Shown here: positions 1 to 12,270 of the stretch, in pieces
How the letters are laid out: every line of letters begins with the position of its first letter
Position numbering within the stretch: the stretch's first letter is position 1
Source of the DNA: Perognathus longimembris pacificus
Lineage: Eukaryota; Chordata; Mammalia; Rodentia; Heteromyidae
Direction: 5' to 3'
Assembly: GCF_023159225.1 (NCBI RefSeq)
Contig: NC_063173.1
Location: forward strand, 8,098,852 to 8,162,851
Length of the DNA stretch: 64,000 bases
The notes under the pieces: model-generated
What the model was told of the DNA's origin: nothing
What the model saw: the letters and a program-made list of their open reading frames with translations, nothing else
Databases searched by the model: none
Made by a program: the position numbers and the translations under genes

Positions 1-3000
1 GTGAAATCACAAATTATTCTTCCAACATAAACACTAATAGGTGTTTTTAAAAACACTTCTCAGAATGAAATAGTTTTGCAAGCTGCAGGAACTCAGCAAT
101 GATGAGTGCTATGGTATGAGTGAGTTAGTTCTTCAGGACATTGGAACACAGTAGACTGGAAGAGTTAATCATTGTGAAGAAGGGCCTGCTACTCACTTCC
201 TGGTATGCATTCATTTGCTTCTGGCTCCTGATCTGCTTTTTGATCTACTCAGGAGAGTAACATAGACAACAAAAACCATTTTAATAGAAGGGTTAAATAG
301 ACATGAAAGGAAAGCTCAAATGTCAGTTTTAGAACTGAAATGGCAGGACATATCTGACAGCTTTTTAGCTTGCTTCATCATATCCCAGTGTGACTCAATG
401 AGCCTCTTTGCTGTCTCCTGCTTACTTAAAAATCTAAGTTCCAGCATTAAAGGGTGTGGTGGCGTGCCTTTAAGTTGCTAAACCAAAGCAGGAGCAAGGG
501 CGGGAGCACCGGACAGGGACCAAGGAAGCCGAGATTCCATCCTCTGCTCTCCCGTTGACTGACTAGGATACAGGATCTCAGAAGAGTCACACAGTTCTCC
601 AAGCTTTACTTACCTGTAAAATCAATATGGAAATCCTGCCTACTTTATTTTAATGAGGTAATTGAAATTGTGACATAAAAGTAAGGAATGATCGTCGAGG
701 AACTTTATTTACTACATTTTGTATAGGAAAGCTCAGCGAGTATACATTTATATAGTTATAGTAAGAGCACGTTAGAAAAAAATGCAAAAACTAGCATACA
801 AATATTATACATTTGCATACATTCAGAACTCGTCTCTATTAATTTTTTAAACTGAGCCAAGTAATAAATGGCCCACAGACAATCTTTGACATCTCTGCTC
901 CTTAACATTCAGAATCAATTAATTCCACCCTTAGTCTATTCGTTATTATCTAAGCAGATCTCCTGCTCCTTGTTCTGGGACCTTTTCTTTTGACCTTAAG
1001 ACGACTAGCTGTTTCCAGATATCTAAATGCTAAGACTTGAGACTCAAACACAGGATTAATTTAACCCAGGAACATGCATTACTCTTCCTTGTCTTCAAAA
1101 GGAGTCCCCGCAAGTCAGAGTAGTAAAAATCAACTCCTACTCACAGAAACACAATTTCCTATTTATAGCAACTCTTGCTTCCCCACGGGTCTCTGATGAG
1201 CTCCTCTGAACAGTATCACCAGCAAAAGCCTTAAGAATACAAACAGTACTAAATGCACCAAGTCCAAAGGCTTGGCTAAGTTTGGCATTATTGACTACCC
1301 AGTAGCAAATGAGATTCTTCTCTTTATCCATCATCACCATCCTCTAACTGCCCAAATCACCCCGGAACTTCATACACAAACAGACATGCAAATACATAAA
1401 GATATTTACCATCTTCAGCACTATGTACTAAATCTTCTGGCAGAATATCTACTCTGGCTCGATCTGTTCAGGAGAAATTAACAAACAAATGGTGAACACG
1501 GCAGAGCCTTGGCGAGGAAAGAACAAGGAGATGCTCCCTGGAAGCTCCGGGAGTTGGAAGCAATTAGCCCAGATGCAGTGAGGGGGTGCCACCAAGATGT
1601 CTTCCCCCAACTACTTTCTCTTTAGATGAGCTCCTGGAGCCAGAGCCATGGCGCAAGCTCCCCTGTCAGCCTCGGGGCAGCTCCCAGCAGCACACTGCTT
1701 GCTGCAGGCTGGCTCCCAAGGGTTAGAGGGTTAGCTCAGAGCAAGCAGGGAGCCGGCAGCAGGCGGAAGCGCAGGACCACAACAGCTTATCTCTTGTTCT
1801 GCAGAGGGTAAGATGCTAGCCATGACTAACACCTTCCCCAAACTATGGCCATTAACAAATACTTGTGTGTGTGCATCATCATTTGCATATGTCGCTGGGA
1901 GCCTTGCTTGGGAAGTCAACTGAAGAGCTGTAACTGGGGACCAGCTGCTAAGTGGAATCTTGGCAGGCTCGTGCGAGCGTGGTATCGGTATTTGGAAGGG
2001 AGTGTGCGAGAATACCCGTTAGCTGATGGTGATTTTTTTTTTAACCCTACACATTCCTGAGTACTTTAAAGCTGCACCATGGAAATAGCCCCATGCTTCT
2101 GAAGGCCAAGGGGTTTGCGAAGTTGAACAATTGGTGTTGAGGCTCCACCCCCTCCCACCCCAGGTTCATCACCAGCACAAGGCAGGATAATTAGGGCTGT
2201 ACAACAAAGGACTGGACCAGCCTTCTCTGGAGGGGGTCAGCGGGGTGTGGGTGCTGACCACCGGTTGAGGAGGCTTTAGGTGACCTTTCTGGCTGGAAGG
2301 AGGTTGAAATGGGTGACCGTCAAGGTCCCTTCTAACTCTGAGATTTCAAGACCCTTGGGAGGGCTAGGACTGTGTTCCAAATTGGGAATCTTGTCTTCAG
2401 AACCTTGGTTGTCTCTGAATCTCAGATGCTTTTTTATGAAGTAGTTTTTCCTTTTTTTCTAATTAAACTCAGATTTATTTATTTCACTTTGGGAGGGGGG
2501 TAAATCTCCCTTGCAGATGTTGCAAAACCCAGCAATGATCAGCTAGCAACCCTATGCATTTGGCAAGTAGTTAACTTTTACTCAATACATTGTGATGATC
2601 TGTAACTCCAGGGACACATGGTTGACTTCAAAATAGTTCAGAAAAGGAAAACTCCCAGATGTCCTGTTTTCGAAGTCCACCCACCTGGCACCCAGTCCCA
2701 ATATACATTATACTTTCTGCCTGTACATAAGAAATCCTTCACCAAGTGAAGCAACAGCCAGTGAAGCAAAGGACACCTAATGTATTGTGAATTCGTCCTT
2801 GTGTTTGTACTCACAGGATCCAAAAGAAAATGTGTGGCTAGAAAAGGCAGGCTGAGAGAGAAAAGAAAGCCCTTGAACCAAAGACTAATTTCACTTCGCA
2901 GCATGCAAAACTCATTAGACGCCCAACACTGACATATGTATATATATATATCACAGCTACTTCATAAATGCTGTTGGTAGAAGTCCATTAATGCTGCGTC

Positions 3001-3452
3001 CCAGGTATGCTATGTGATAGTAAGAACAAGGCTTTACCTCTCTGAGCTTCAGTTTTACAAGTTATACAACGGGTACAACAACAACTCTTCTCTCACTGGG
3101 TTGCCTGTATTAGTTAAATAAGGTCAACGGTGTATAATGCTTAGACAAATTTGGGCAGATACTGAATAAACCATTTGCAATTAGCGACCTCAATCCTTTA
3201 AGACTCGCTGTACTGGAGTAAACACTCAATTCAATCCAAGGGGACCTAGGCATCTAATAATCAAACTTCATACATTATCTTAAAAGTGAAGTTCAAGGCA
3301 CTTAAGTGTAAGCCTCTTGAGCACACTGGGGAGAAGTTAACCCCTGCCTTTGGGGTCTCAGTGCAGGGCAACATGCGGGGAGACCACACAAGCGCACATA
3401 AGCAACGTGAAGCTTAGATGTGGTATGAACAGGGGGCAAACTTTATTCTCAC
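1..3452 (-). other. SYTL2: SYTL2 intron downstream of exon 8, partial
   Basis: No exon was recognised. The remembered peptide that follows exon 8 in Slp2-a (around NPFSHPDKLKRMSKSVPAF) has no counterpart here on the minus strand. Short open frames on both strands lack family similarity or splice logic. Two MIR-like relics lie near 541-660 and 2985-3135, and a short TA run lies at 2937-2952. Otherwise I see unique-looking A+T-rich intron. Confidence 0.6.
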
Positions 3453-3554
3453 TTGATGAATCTGATGAAATGTCTTCTAGACTTTTGGAAGGCATTTTCC
3501 TAGAAGCATTCTTTTCCAAAGTTTTCAAAACAGGACTGGGTTCTTCTTCTGAAC
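3453..3554 (-). CDS. SYTL2: SYTL2 coding exon 8 (linker before C2A)
   Basis: Encodes 34 residues (489-522 in the short form, about 1734-1767 in the long form). It reads [20 protein letters not shown] followed by [13 protein letters not shown], a strong match to Slp2-a. The acceptor is GTCTTATAACAG. The donor chosen is CAA/GTGAGA; this gives a 102-bp phase-symmetric exon whose length equals the family peptide. A GTTTGC site 14 bases further on is a poorer alternative and breaks phase. This is the last SYTL2 exon visible; the rest of the linker and the C2A and C2B domains are not found in bases 1-3452 and must lie outside the window. Confidence 0.95.
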
Positions 3555-4549
3555 CTGTTATAAGACAAAACCGGTGAACACTGCACAGTACAAAAGGAAA
3601 AACAACCTTGTCATAACCAGTGAATACTGAGATCGTAGGTTGAAAACAGAAATTAGGCATAAGTTCACAGAAGAAAAAAATAAAAGCTTTACACTATTAA
3701 CATTCTCTCTAAAAATAATTTCCCTGGTCAGGAACTATCCCCAAACATAAACGTGACAGAAACAAGATTACCACGTTAATAGAAAAATCTTTTCCTAATT
3801 GTTTGCACCTCTCTATTTTAGGCACGTGATTTATTTTGCGCCAGTCTTTACATCTTCCCGCTTAATATTCTAGCTTTTGAAGACAGTAATGAAATGATTT
3901 TAGAAGCAGTAAAAAAGTTAGCTGGAAACCATAGAGGGCAGCGTTCCGATGTTCAACATCTGTACATAATCTGGTGGACAGATGGGTGTCTTTCCAGATC
4001 AGTAGATGCAGGCTTTCTGCATTTCATGACTTTGTTAAAATCTCAACAAAATGAGGGTAAATAAATGGGGTAGTCAATTTTTTTATTTGACCAAGGCATT
4101 CTGAAGGGGAAGGGGAAATACTATCATTTATTAATTCCGTTGTTCTCTAATAAGACGGCTTGAACCAAAAAGAGGAAACGAGGGACATAGTTTCAGAAAC
4201 GAATAGGAACAGTCCTTAAATTAAGCACACTTAATTTTAAAATATCTAAATTTTCCTTAATTTTTCTTTTTGACAGTGCAAACTCTTATCATGCCTAAGC
4301 CTGCTTTGAGCATGGACATTTATTACTGTCTACTCTAAGTGCAACAACAATAACACTTGAAAAAATGTGCTGAATCAATAACTCATTCCATTAATGAATT
4401 CGTGAGTTTAAGAACCACTTTTCTAAACAATAATTTCCTGAAATGCATACCAGTTCTGCCTCATGTTGATATGCATGACACAGCAAATAGATTCTAAGAT
4501 GAATTTGATTTGGGATGTTCAAGGTTAAATTTTAAGAGATATGTCCTTA

Positions 4550-4867
4550 AGAGAGAGAATGGCCAAGTAACAAAACAGACTGTCACATTGGAAACTGTGT
4601 ATACTGGTATTAGAACTAGGAAAGTGAAAGGCAATACCAAAATCGAGAGATACAGGATAAAAAGACAAACGACTACAAAAGCAATGCTTGCAAAACTGTT
4701 TGGTGTAAATCAACTGAACAACTCATGGGGGGAGAGGGAAAGGGTGAGGGGGAGGGGGGAATGAGGAAGGAGGTAACAAACAGTACAAGAAATGTATCCA
4801 ATGCCTAACGTATGAAACCGTAACCTCTCTGTACATCACTTTGACAATAAAAAAAATTATATAAAAA
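4550..4867 (+). mobile_element. L1 retrotransposon 3' end, 5'-truncated
   Basis: About 320 bp matching the 3' UTR also seen at 17840-18545 and on the minus strand at 49057-49670. Shared landmarks are AAATCGAGAGATACAGG followed by ATAAAAAGACAA, a G-rich tract (GGGGGAGAGGGAAAGGGTGAGG), CTGTACATCACTTTGACAATA and an A-rich tail. A 16-bp target-site duplication, AAGAGATATGTCCTTA, lies at 4534-4549 and 4868-4883. No ORF2 sequence remains. Confidence 0.85.
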
Positions 4868-4966
4868 AAGAGATATGTCCTTAGTCCTTAGGGATTTTTA
4901 CTTGCTAAAATGTACATAATCCCCCAGCATTTGCAAAAGCATTTGACCATAGAAACTCCTTTCTAT

Positions 4967-5145
4967 GGGTTGGGAACATGGCTTAGTGGTAGAGTGCTTG
5001 CCTAGCATGCATGAAGCCCTGGGTTCAATTCCTCAGAACCACATAAACAGGAAAAAAACAAAAAGGCTGGAAGTGGCACTGTGGCTCAAGTGGTAGAGTG
5101 CTAGCCTTGAGCAAAAGAAGCTCAGGGGCAGTGCCAAAGGAACAG
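4967..5145 (+). mobile_element. ID-Geo dimeric SINE, older copy, truncated tail
   Basis: Left half GGTTGGGAACATGGCTTAGTGG with B box GGTTCAATTCC, right half GTGGCACTGTGGCTCAAGTGG. The right half loses its last bases (no CCAGGACTGGC end). It is divergent from the young copies. Confidence 0.85.
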
Positions 5146-5759
5146 ATTGAAATACTAGCTCACGTGTTGACTCAGCTACAGTAAACATATAAACACAGTA
5201 AACATGTAAGATCGCTCATCAAAATTAAGGTAACTTTGTAATGTTTCTTCCTTAATGCCCACCCTTCTTCTGCCAATTTGTCCTAAAAATGGTAATTTAG
5301 GTTAGAAGATACAAAACAAAGACTGTACCATTTTATCCTCTTATTGGCTCATAATGTTAAATTATCTCCTCTGGACTTTGTCTAGGTGACTGTTTAATAT
5401 GATTTCTTATTTAGACATGCTTTTTGCTCTTTAATCAGAAATGTCTATATATTGTATGACTGCACACATTGGATGATGTCATCTATCTAAGGGCAAATTT
5501 ACGAGGCTCCTACGGGGGGTTTATCCTAGTAACTCCCGGGACAGGATATTAAGAGGATACTTCAGTAGGACTCATGTTCTGGTACTTCATTTGACTTTTC
5601 TTTTCTTTTTTCAAGTTAGGTTTTTGTTTATTCTTTTAGGTTTCAGAGGTTCCATGGCTTTGGGGTGATCACAAATGCTGTGGTCTCTTGGAAACTGTGG
5701 CTGGCTCTTGTGTGCCACCATTTACCCACAGTTATTTTTCTTTTTAAAGTAACATTTGT

Positions 5760-5951
5760 GGGGCCAGGAATGTGGCTTCGCAGTAGAGTGCCTGCCTCGT
5801 ATACATGAAGCCCTGGGTTCGATTCCTCAGCACCACATACACAGAAAAAGCCAGAAGTGGGGTTGTGGCTCAAGTGGCAGAGTGCTTGTCTTGAGCAAAA
5901 GGAAGCCAGGGACAGTGCTCAGGCCCTGAGTTCAAGCCCCAGGACTGGCAA
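5760..5951 (+). mobile_element. ID-Geo dimeric SINE
   Basis: Complete dimer: head with B box GGTTCGATTCC, Geo half ending GTTCAAGCCCCAGGACTGGC, then an A-rich tail. A 14-bp target-site duplication, AAAGTAACATTTGT, lies at 5746-5759 and 5963-5976. Older subfamily type (GAGCAAAAGGAAGCC). Confidence 0.92.
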
Positions 5952-7010
5952 AAAAACAAACAAAAGTAACATTTGTTAAAAAGACTTCATCATAACTAAT
6001 TAGGATTGAAGGTGGATTCTTTGCTCAGTGTTCAAGAAGAGACACTCCAGCTACTACACGCAGTAAGGCTTATCTATTTTCATTGAGACTGTAGTCTATT
6101 AAACTACAAGGAAGGAGATTAACAGCAGCTGTTGTGCAACTTTGGTTAAATAGTCCCAGCCAGAGAGTATCCTATATGATTTCATCACTGTTCATTCAGG
6201 CAATTCCTTATTCTAATTTGCTTTGGGATTTCTCTATCAAAAACAAAACAAAAACAAAAAACACGAAAAAGCAAAAACCCCAAGAGATGATTAGAATAGT
6301 GAACAAAGACAAACTTTATGCTTTGTAGTCTAGTAGAAACAACCACCCTTGGGTCCACGTGGGTGAATGTGAGTGTGGATAAAAATTAACAATGCACCAC
6401 ACCAGGCTATTTATTAGGTGGACTCAGGTGAATTCATTTGACCAAAATCATATTCTAGAAGAGGAAGAGTCTGAAGATACCTGGAAGTGAGAGAGAAGGA
6501 ATGGAAGCAAAAAGAATACCACAGCACAAAGTATTGGAGGGAAGGAAGGCTCTGCTTTATACTTTGTCCTGGATAATTAGTCCAAATTGCAGTGAACCAC
6601 TGCTCTTAATGGGGAATGTGTGCTCTTTGGCACTACTTTCTTAACTCTGACTAGAGATTTCACTTAATCTACCTGTTAAGAGATTTCGTTATTTCCAGGA
6701 GGAACTTCACAGTGAAAGGTGCGTTCTAAACCCAAAAGAAAAATTTTAAATACTAAAAATTCCACAGGTAGATTATTGAGAAATAAGGTGAGACTCTGAA
6801 ACAGTCTTGTAGGAAAGCTGTCTCTAGGTAATTCACCTGAGTAAAGAATATAAATGAATTTTTTAAAGAAGAAAGGCTCAGGAGAACTACAATGAGAAGG
6901 AGCATGTAGCACTAGTGGGATGATCAAGCTAACCAATTTTTAAAGTATTCTTTACATCGGAATTTCATAAAGCAGACTTATAGCGGATTAAAAAATTCCA
7001 AAATGCTCAC

Positions 7011-10000
7011 TGGAAGTGCTTCTCCAGCTTTCTGCATTAGAACCGGTGTTCCTTCCTGAAAAGTCAGAGTCGGAGCAATCGCCCTTTTCGCGCTCTTTGT
7101 CTTGTCTCTTATATGGAGAGGATAGTATCAGTTCAACGTCACTTGCTTTTGCAGAGTTCTCTTTGTTTGTCAAGAGAGGCACAGGTTGCTCATTTCTGGA
7201 CCCACTAATGACTTTAGAAGCCTTTTCAAAGCCAGGTTCCTGGAAAGGCCCGTGTCCCCTGTCCCTGGCCCCTGGGGGTCTCGTCGTTTTAGTGGCCCCT
7301 GTTTCATAGTCCTTGTGAAGTTGAGAGCTTCCAGGACTTTCTCTCTTGCTTGCAGAACCACAACCATCTCCCAGGAAATCAGCCACCGCTTCCACTCCTC
7401 CAGAGAGTTTATCACACTGCTTGACTTGGGATTCCAGATCCTTCGTTTTATCCTTCATTTTAGAGGCTCCCGGGGCTGCCCATAAAAAATGGGGCATTGT
7501 CCCCAAGACTCTGGACTGCTCTGATGGTGAGGGCTCCTCCCGAGGAGACTCTTCCTCCACCAACATCTGGAGCAGATGAGGAGGAGCTCCAGCTAGTTCC
7601 TGAAGAAGTTTCTCCAGCCCAGTATCGAAAGCGCTCTCGGTGACTGCGGGAGCCTCTGTCTTTTCTACTGTTTCTTGCACTTCCTCAGGACAGATTTCAG
7701 AAGCGATCTGCCTGTCAGCACTACCTGTTATCTCTGATGAAGAAAGCGGCTCTGTTTCCTTTCCGTGTGTGGGCAGGGGGGTTTCTAGGGTTTCCTTCAG
7801 GAGTTTTTCTAAGCCAGTGCTGGATTCACGGCAGCACTCCGATGCGGGTTGAGTCAATGTTTGCCTCACCATCTCTGCCTCTTCCTGAGGTCGCGCTATG
7901 TCATCCTGAACCACAGTGGGAACAGATGAGCAAATGAGCTGTTCTGATGGAGACATTTGGGTAGCTACGTAAGATCTGTATTCACAAGGTTTATCAGCAA
8001 CTTCTCGGGAGGAATTAGGAACACCTCCGTCCCCTGTAGCCCTCGGTGGGGTCACCCTCAGAGGACTTGGGGAGCTACCTGCTAGTTGTACTCCTTCAGG
8101 AAATTCTGCCTTCACTTCTCCAGGACCTAATTCCTTCTCAGGTGGAGAATGTACACAAACCTCTTCCAGTAGCCTCTGTAATGTATTATTTACATCATCT
8201 AATACAGGTTTGGATGGAAGAATGACTTGCTCTATGGTCTCTGACATTTCCCTTCGGAAGGGCAGTGCTCTAGCGTAGGGAGCAAGATGAGCATCACAGG
8301 TAAAAGGCTCATCTTTTGCAGAGTTGGTCTCATCCTCAAAAGAATGCTTTCTTTGAGGAGGGGATGCTTGCCCCAGCAGAGGGGGGCCTTTCTCAGCCAT
8401 CTGAAGCAAGATTTCCCCAGGGAACTGGCACTCACCATGACCAGCCCTCCCGGTGATGGCTACACCTCCCAATGTCACAGTCTTTTCTGGAAAAGGAGCT
8501 ATGATCTCTCTCAGATAGGCTGATGTGTTGGGATCCCGCTTTATTCCCTTTTCCTCTTCAGGCTGAGCGTTGGTCCTAGTGGTAATAGGTTCCAAGGTGT
8601 TTTGCAAGGGAGAGTGTGAAGTTCCAGTTGCTTCTTTCAGAAGTTTGTCTAGACTAGCAGCCAAAGTGTCCCATGTGAACTTTGGAGGGGCTACTGTTTT
8701 GTCTACATGCTCCTTGACAATCTCTTTAATAGTGACCTCCTTGGGTCCTTTGGGGTCTTCCTCAATGTGAGGGTAATGTGCCTTTTGAGTCCTATTTTCA
8801 GAAATATCTGGTTTGAGTTCGAATTTTCCACGAACTTTTCCATCAAAAGATTGGATTGGCGGCAATGAAGCATCAGGGCAGAGCTGCTGTAAACTGTCAT
8901 GAAAAGTGACTTTGTTGTCAGTAGACAACACTCTCGTTTTCACTCTGGATTCTTCAGTCTCTTGAGTTGAGTGGTCCTTTCCCTCCTTGAGCACTGGAGT
9001 GAGCAACCATTCCGTATTCTTTTCCACATTTTCCTTGGATGGCTCATTTCCTGCCACCTGATGAGCAGACATTCTTAGTGGTTTCAACAGAAGTGTGGTT
9101 TCATCTGGTAGCACCTGGAGCGTGCACTTTGAGTTTAATTTCTTCATTTCCTCTCTTGCCATAAGGTTTTTATGGCTTAAAAGTGTTTCTACTTCGGGAA
9201 CATTTTTTCCCGATGATTTAATGTCATTGAATTCTTTGTGTTTCTGGTGATTACAAAGTATAGGTTTTGTAAGGTCCATAGTGTTCTCAAAATTATCCTT
9301 ACTGTGTGCTCCTAAGTCCCAAAATTTTCTCAGATTCTCAAACTGTGAGTGATTATAGACTTGCTGGGTGTTGGGCTCATCAATTCGTTCCCGTAGGGAC
9401 ATCACTTTAAAGTTGGCATTCGATTCGCCAATTGGAGGTCTGTTTTTCTCCAAAGGAGTCTGCCTTTCACTCTCAGTATTCTCAGGGCTCAGGAGTGGTG
9501 GCATAGAACACCGGTTGTCTTCAATGGCCAGTTGTTTCACAGGCTCACACGTCATTTTTGGAAACACAGACAACGTTTCTGATTGGTCAGCAGAATGAGA
9601 GTCTTTGGCTGGACCTGGTAATTGGGGCCTGGACGCTTCGGATTGATTTGAGGAATCAAAACTGGAGACAGGGGGCACTTGGCCATCGTCATCAAGCACC
9701 ACTCGCTTGGCAGTGACCGGGCAGTATTCATTCATGGCCACGGCCCTGCCCCGTGACTTCAAAGGCTGGCATATCTTAGCACAAGGCTGTTCCTGGCTAC
9801 TTGAAGGTACGGGCTCTTGATGAGTTAACTTAGCCCCAGCTTTCTCTCCTTCCCAAAAAGATATCCTTTCACTCACTCGTACGTATTTCTCTCTTTGTAC
9901 TCGCTTCTTGGGGTCCTCCCTAGCATCTTGCCAAGGAGACCCACCGCCGGCAGCCCCAGGAGATACCTCTCTAGTCCCTGTTTCAAAGGAAGCCTTAAGG

Positions 10001-10817
10001 ATGGAACTATTACCTTTTATGCTTTTTAACTCTGCTTCCACATCATCTTTCAAATCTGGTTTGGGGACAACTGTCCTTGAGTGAGCGTTCACTTCTGTGT
10101 TTGCTCTATGTTTTTCTTGGACAGGAAGTTTGAGTTCTTCTTCGCCCAAGCTGCCACTATTCCTAGCGCTGCGTGGCGCTTGCACTTGAGTATCAGATGT
10201 TCTGGGAGCGCGATAGGAGTCATCACCGGCTGCCGTAGGCTCCCCAGTTCCTTTTCCTGTGCTTATTGCATTTGGGCGCAAGTCCGCATTTTCACTTCCT
10301 TGACTTGGAGGACCATAGCTTTCAAATGGTCTCCTCAGACTTTCTGAGGCGGCGTGCTGGGATAAGCTCATAGATCTGCCTTTGTTATTCACATCATTAT
10401 CTTTGCAGCTTTTGGAAAACAGCCTGTCTCCCTCTCCTCGAAGTGGGAAGTCAGATCTCACGGGCTTCAGTGTAACTTCGGCAAGTGACGAGGCCTTTGA
10501 GTCATTTTCTTTTAGACTTCCGTCATCTGTCTCCAAGGCAACAGTACCCCTCAGCGTTGAGTCTGTTGTTTCTTTGGACTCTATTCCTTGGGAATGTTGG
10601 AGGGCTGAGCTACTATCATCTGAGTGAGAACTTCGGTTAAACCAGTCTAGAACTTTAGATATGGAATCATCCGTCGTCTTCCTTGTCTCACTGACATACG
10701 AACCAGAATGCAAAGATGTCTTAGCCGAGAGAAGAGGGAGCTTACCTTGCTGATGGTCTCTAGAACTGGGATCCAGAACCTGAGCTGGATCAGGCTCAGC
10801 ATAATGTGATAGGTCAC
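7011..10817 (-). CDS. SYTL2: SYTL2 coding exon 7, giant form (far donor)
   Basis: Using the same acceptor as the short form, the reading frame stays open through the near donor and on for 3.7 kb. A donor TTCCA/GTGAGC at 7010-7005 gives an exon of 3,807 bp (1,269 codons). It leaves one base, as the near donor does, so it joins exon 8 in frame (Ser instead of Gly). The added 1,245 residues are hydrophilic, acidic and Ser/Pro/Glu-rich with no recognised fold. There are four leucine motifs of LxxLL type (near 8650, 8180, 7805 and 7605) and two RVxF-like motifs, RISF and KVTF. If the far donor is not used the frame ends at a stop at 6988-6990. No in-frame ATG lies near the near-donor position, which favours read-through splicing over a separate start. 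I recall long SYTL2 isoforms with an oversized middle exon in other mammals but cannot verify that here. Confidence 0.88.
10746..10817 (-). CDS. SYTL2: SYTL2 coding exon 7, short form (near donor)
   Basis: A 72-bp exon form encoding residues 465-488, read as GDLSHYAEPDPAQVLDPSSR followed by DHQQ. It corresponds to the Slp2-a peptide that precedes the [10 protein letters not shown] segment. The acceptor is CCATGTTGCAG. The near donor CAAG/GTAAGC is a good consensus site and leaves one base that joins exon 8 as Gly. This form gives the ordinary-length protein. The same acceptor is shared with the 3.8-kb form, so which product is made depends on donor choice. Confidence 0.92.
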
Positions 10818-11215
10818 CTGCAACATGGAAATGCTTTTGTAAATAAGAGAATACTTAAGGGATTGTCCAGTCATTCACATTCTCTTTTGTAAAAGGTACT
10901 TGCGTTTGCACTTTCCACGGGCCTGTTTGTAGCAGTATTTTTCAGGGGTTATGCGATAAGCCATTCTAAGTAGGCATTTCCAAAAAGGACTCTATAAAGT
11001 AAAGACAGGCGAATGTAGACTCATGAGAGTAGTGTGTAGACCTAGTCAGGTCATTTCTAGGAAGTCCTTGGCGTCTCTTAAAAATTCTTGTGGATTTTAT
11101 ATTCTGCTCCATGTTATGCTTTAAACATGAACCTCTCCAAGCTTAAATCTCTATAGAGACCTTACACTCCAGGAAGATACAGCACGCTGACTCCAAGACT
11201 TCCCTCATCTCCTGG

Positions 11216-11313
11216 CACAGGGCCTTAAATGCTAGAGGGGTTTGTTGCCGCGTTGGAAGAGCACAGGACCTTAAACGCTAGAGGGGGTTTGTTACCAAGT
11301 TCGAAGAGCACAG
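11216..11313. repeat. 46-47 bp tandem duplication
   Basis: Two adjacent copies of a unit starting CACAGGGCCTTAAATGCTAG and CACAGGACCTTAAACGCTAG, followed by GAGGGGTTTGTT(G/A)CC and ending GAAGAG, then a third CACAG. The copies differ at several positions, so the duplication is not recent. Confidence 0.85.
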
Positions 11314-11720
11314 TCTTACACGATTTCAGGAGTTAGTACAACAACTTTTACGTAAGACTGAACAATTCCTCCAGAACACCTAAATGAGGATATTTGCAAT
11401 GTTGAGTCTTAGCCCTGATATAGGGATCCAGGACTTCTGTACACAGTGCCAGAGATGGCTCATAAAGAATTCAGCTGTTCCTATTTGTTATGCACACTGG
11501 CGTTTTAGAACCCAGATTTGAACAGGCCCTCTATGTGCCCCATTTCCTTTCTACCTTTTTTTTTTTTCTTTCATATTAGCTATTTCTGTGAACCCAGTGA
11601 GGACTGACATAGAATGTGATTCCCTACCCCGCGTCCGGACGTCAGCCAACCCAGGTAAGTCTAGGCGACTAGAGAAGGGTATTTGTACTCTTTCTTTTTT
11701 TTTTTTTTTTTTTTTTTTTT

Positions 11721-11912
11721 GGCCAGTCCTGGGCCTTGGACTCAGGGCCTGAGCACTGTCCCTGGCTTCTTCCCGCTCAAGGCTAGCACTCTGCCACTTG
11801 AGCCACAGCGCCGCTTCTGGCCGTTTTCTGTATATGTGGTGCTGGGGAATCGAACCTAGGGCCTCGTGTATCCGAGGCAGGCACTCTTGCCACTAGGCTA
11901 TATCCCCAGCCC
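11721..11912 (-). mobile_element. ID-Geo dimeric SINE, young subfamily
   Basis: Read on the minus strand: head GGGCTGGGGATATAGCCTAG, B box GGTTCGATTCC, Geo half ending AGGCCCAGGACTGGCC, then about 25 A. A 16-bp target-site duplication, TATTTGTACTCTTTCT, lies at 11680-11695 and 11913-11928. It has the diagnostic GAGCGGGAAGAAGCC. Confidence 0.95.
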
Positions 11913-12270
11913 TATTTGTACTCTTTCTGAAGGTTCCACAAAGCAGAGTCCTTGCTGAGCCTGAAACATCGTCATGAATGCTATCTGATCTCTAATTTTA
12001 ATAATCAACTCTGCCTAGAGATAAAATGACCAAGAGTTTGTAAGATAACTGGCACATAGTTGCTACTTGTTTTCTTCTGTAAGCATCCTTCCTTAAGGAT
12101 ATACATGTCTGTTTAGACATTGATGATGAAAAGAACTGTGGTATACTATTGATTTTTAAAAAGTTTAGGCAGTACAAATGCAATTTATAAATTATATATC
12201 TGCCTATCAGTTTTTGGATCTACAGCCAAGTGTTAGTAGTGGAAGTTCTTACATTAAAAAGAATATCTTG

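Larger units (their letters stand above)
3555..7010 (-). other. SYTL2: SYTL2 intron 7 (between exon 7 far donor and exon 8)
   Basis: 3.5 kb of intron for the long transcript. It holds an L1 3' end at 4550-4867 and two ID-Geo SINEs at 4967-5145 and 5760-5951. The stretch 5977-7004 shows no recognisable element. For the short transcript the intron runs from 10745 to 3555 and therefore contains the whole extra coding segment. Confidence 0.7.

Noticed and set aside
3439..3554. Longer exon 8 using a GTTTGC donor
   Set aside because: It breaks the reading phase and exceeds the family peptide length; GTGAGA at 3452 fits both.
6988..10713. Separate protein starting at 10713 in the giant exon
   Set aside because: The codon at 10713 is TTG, the frame is open back to the exon 7 acceptor at 10817, and family peptide continues across it. 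It is better read as part of SYTL2.
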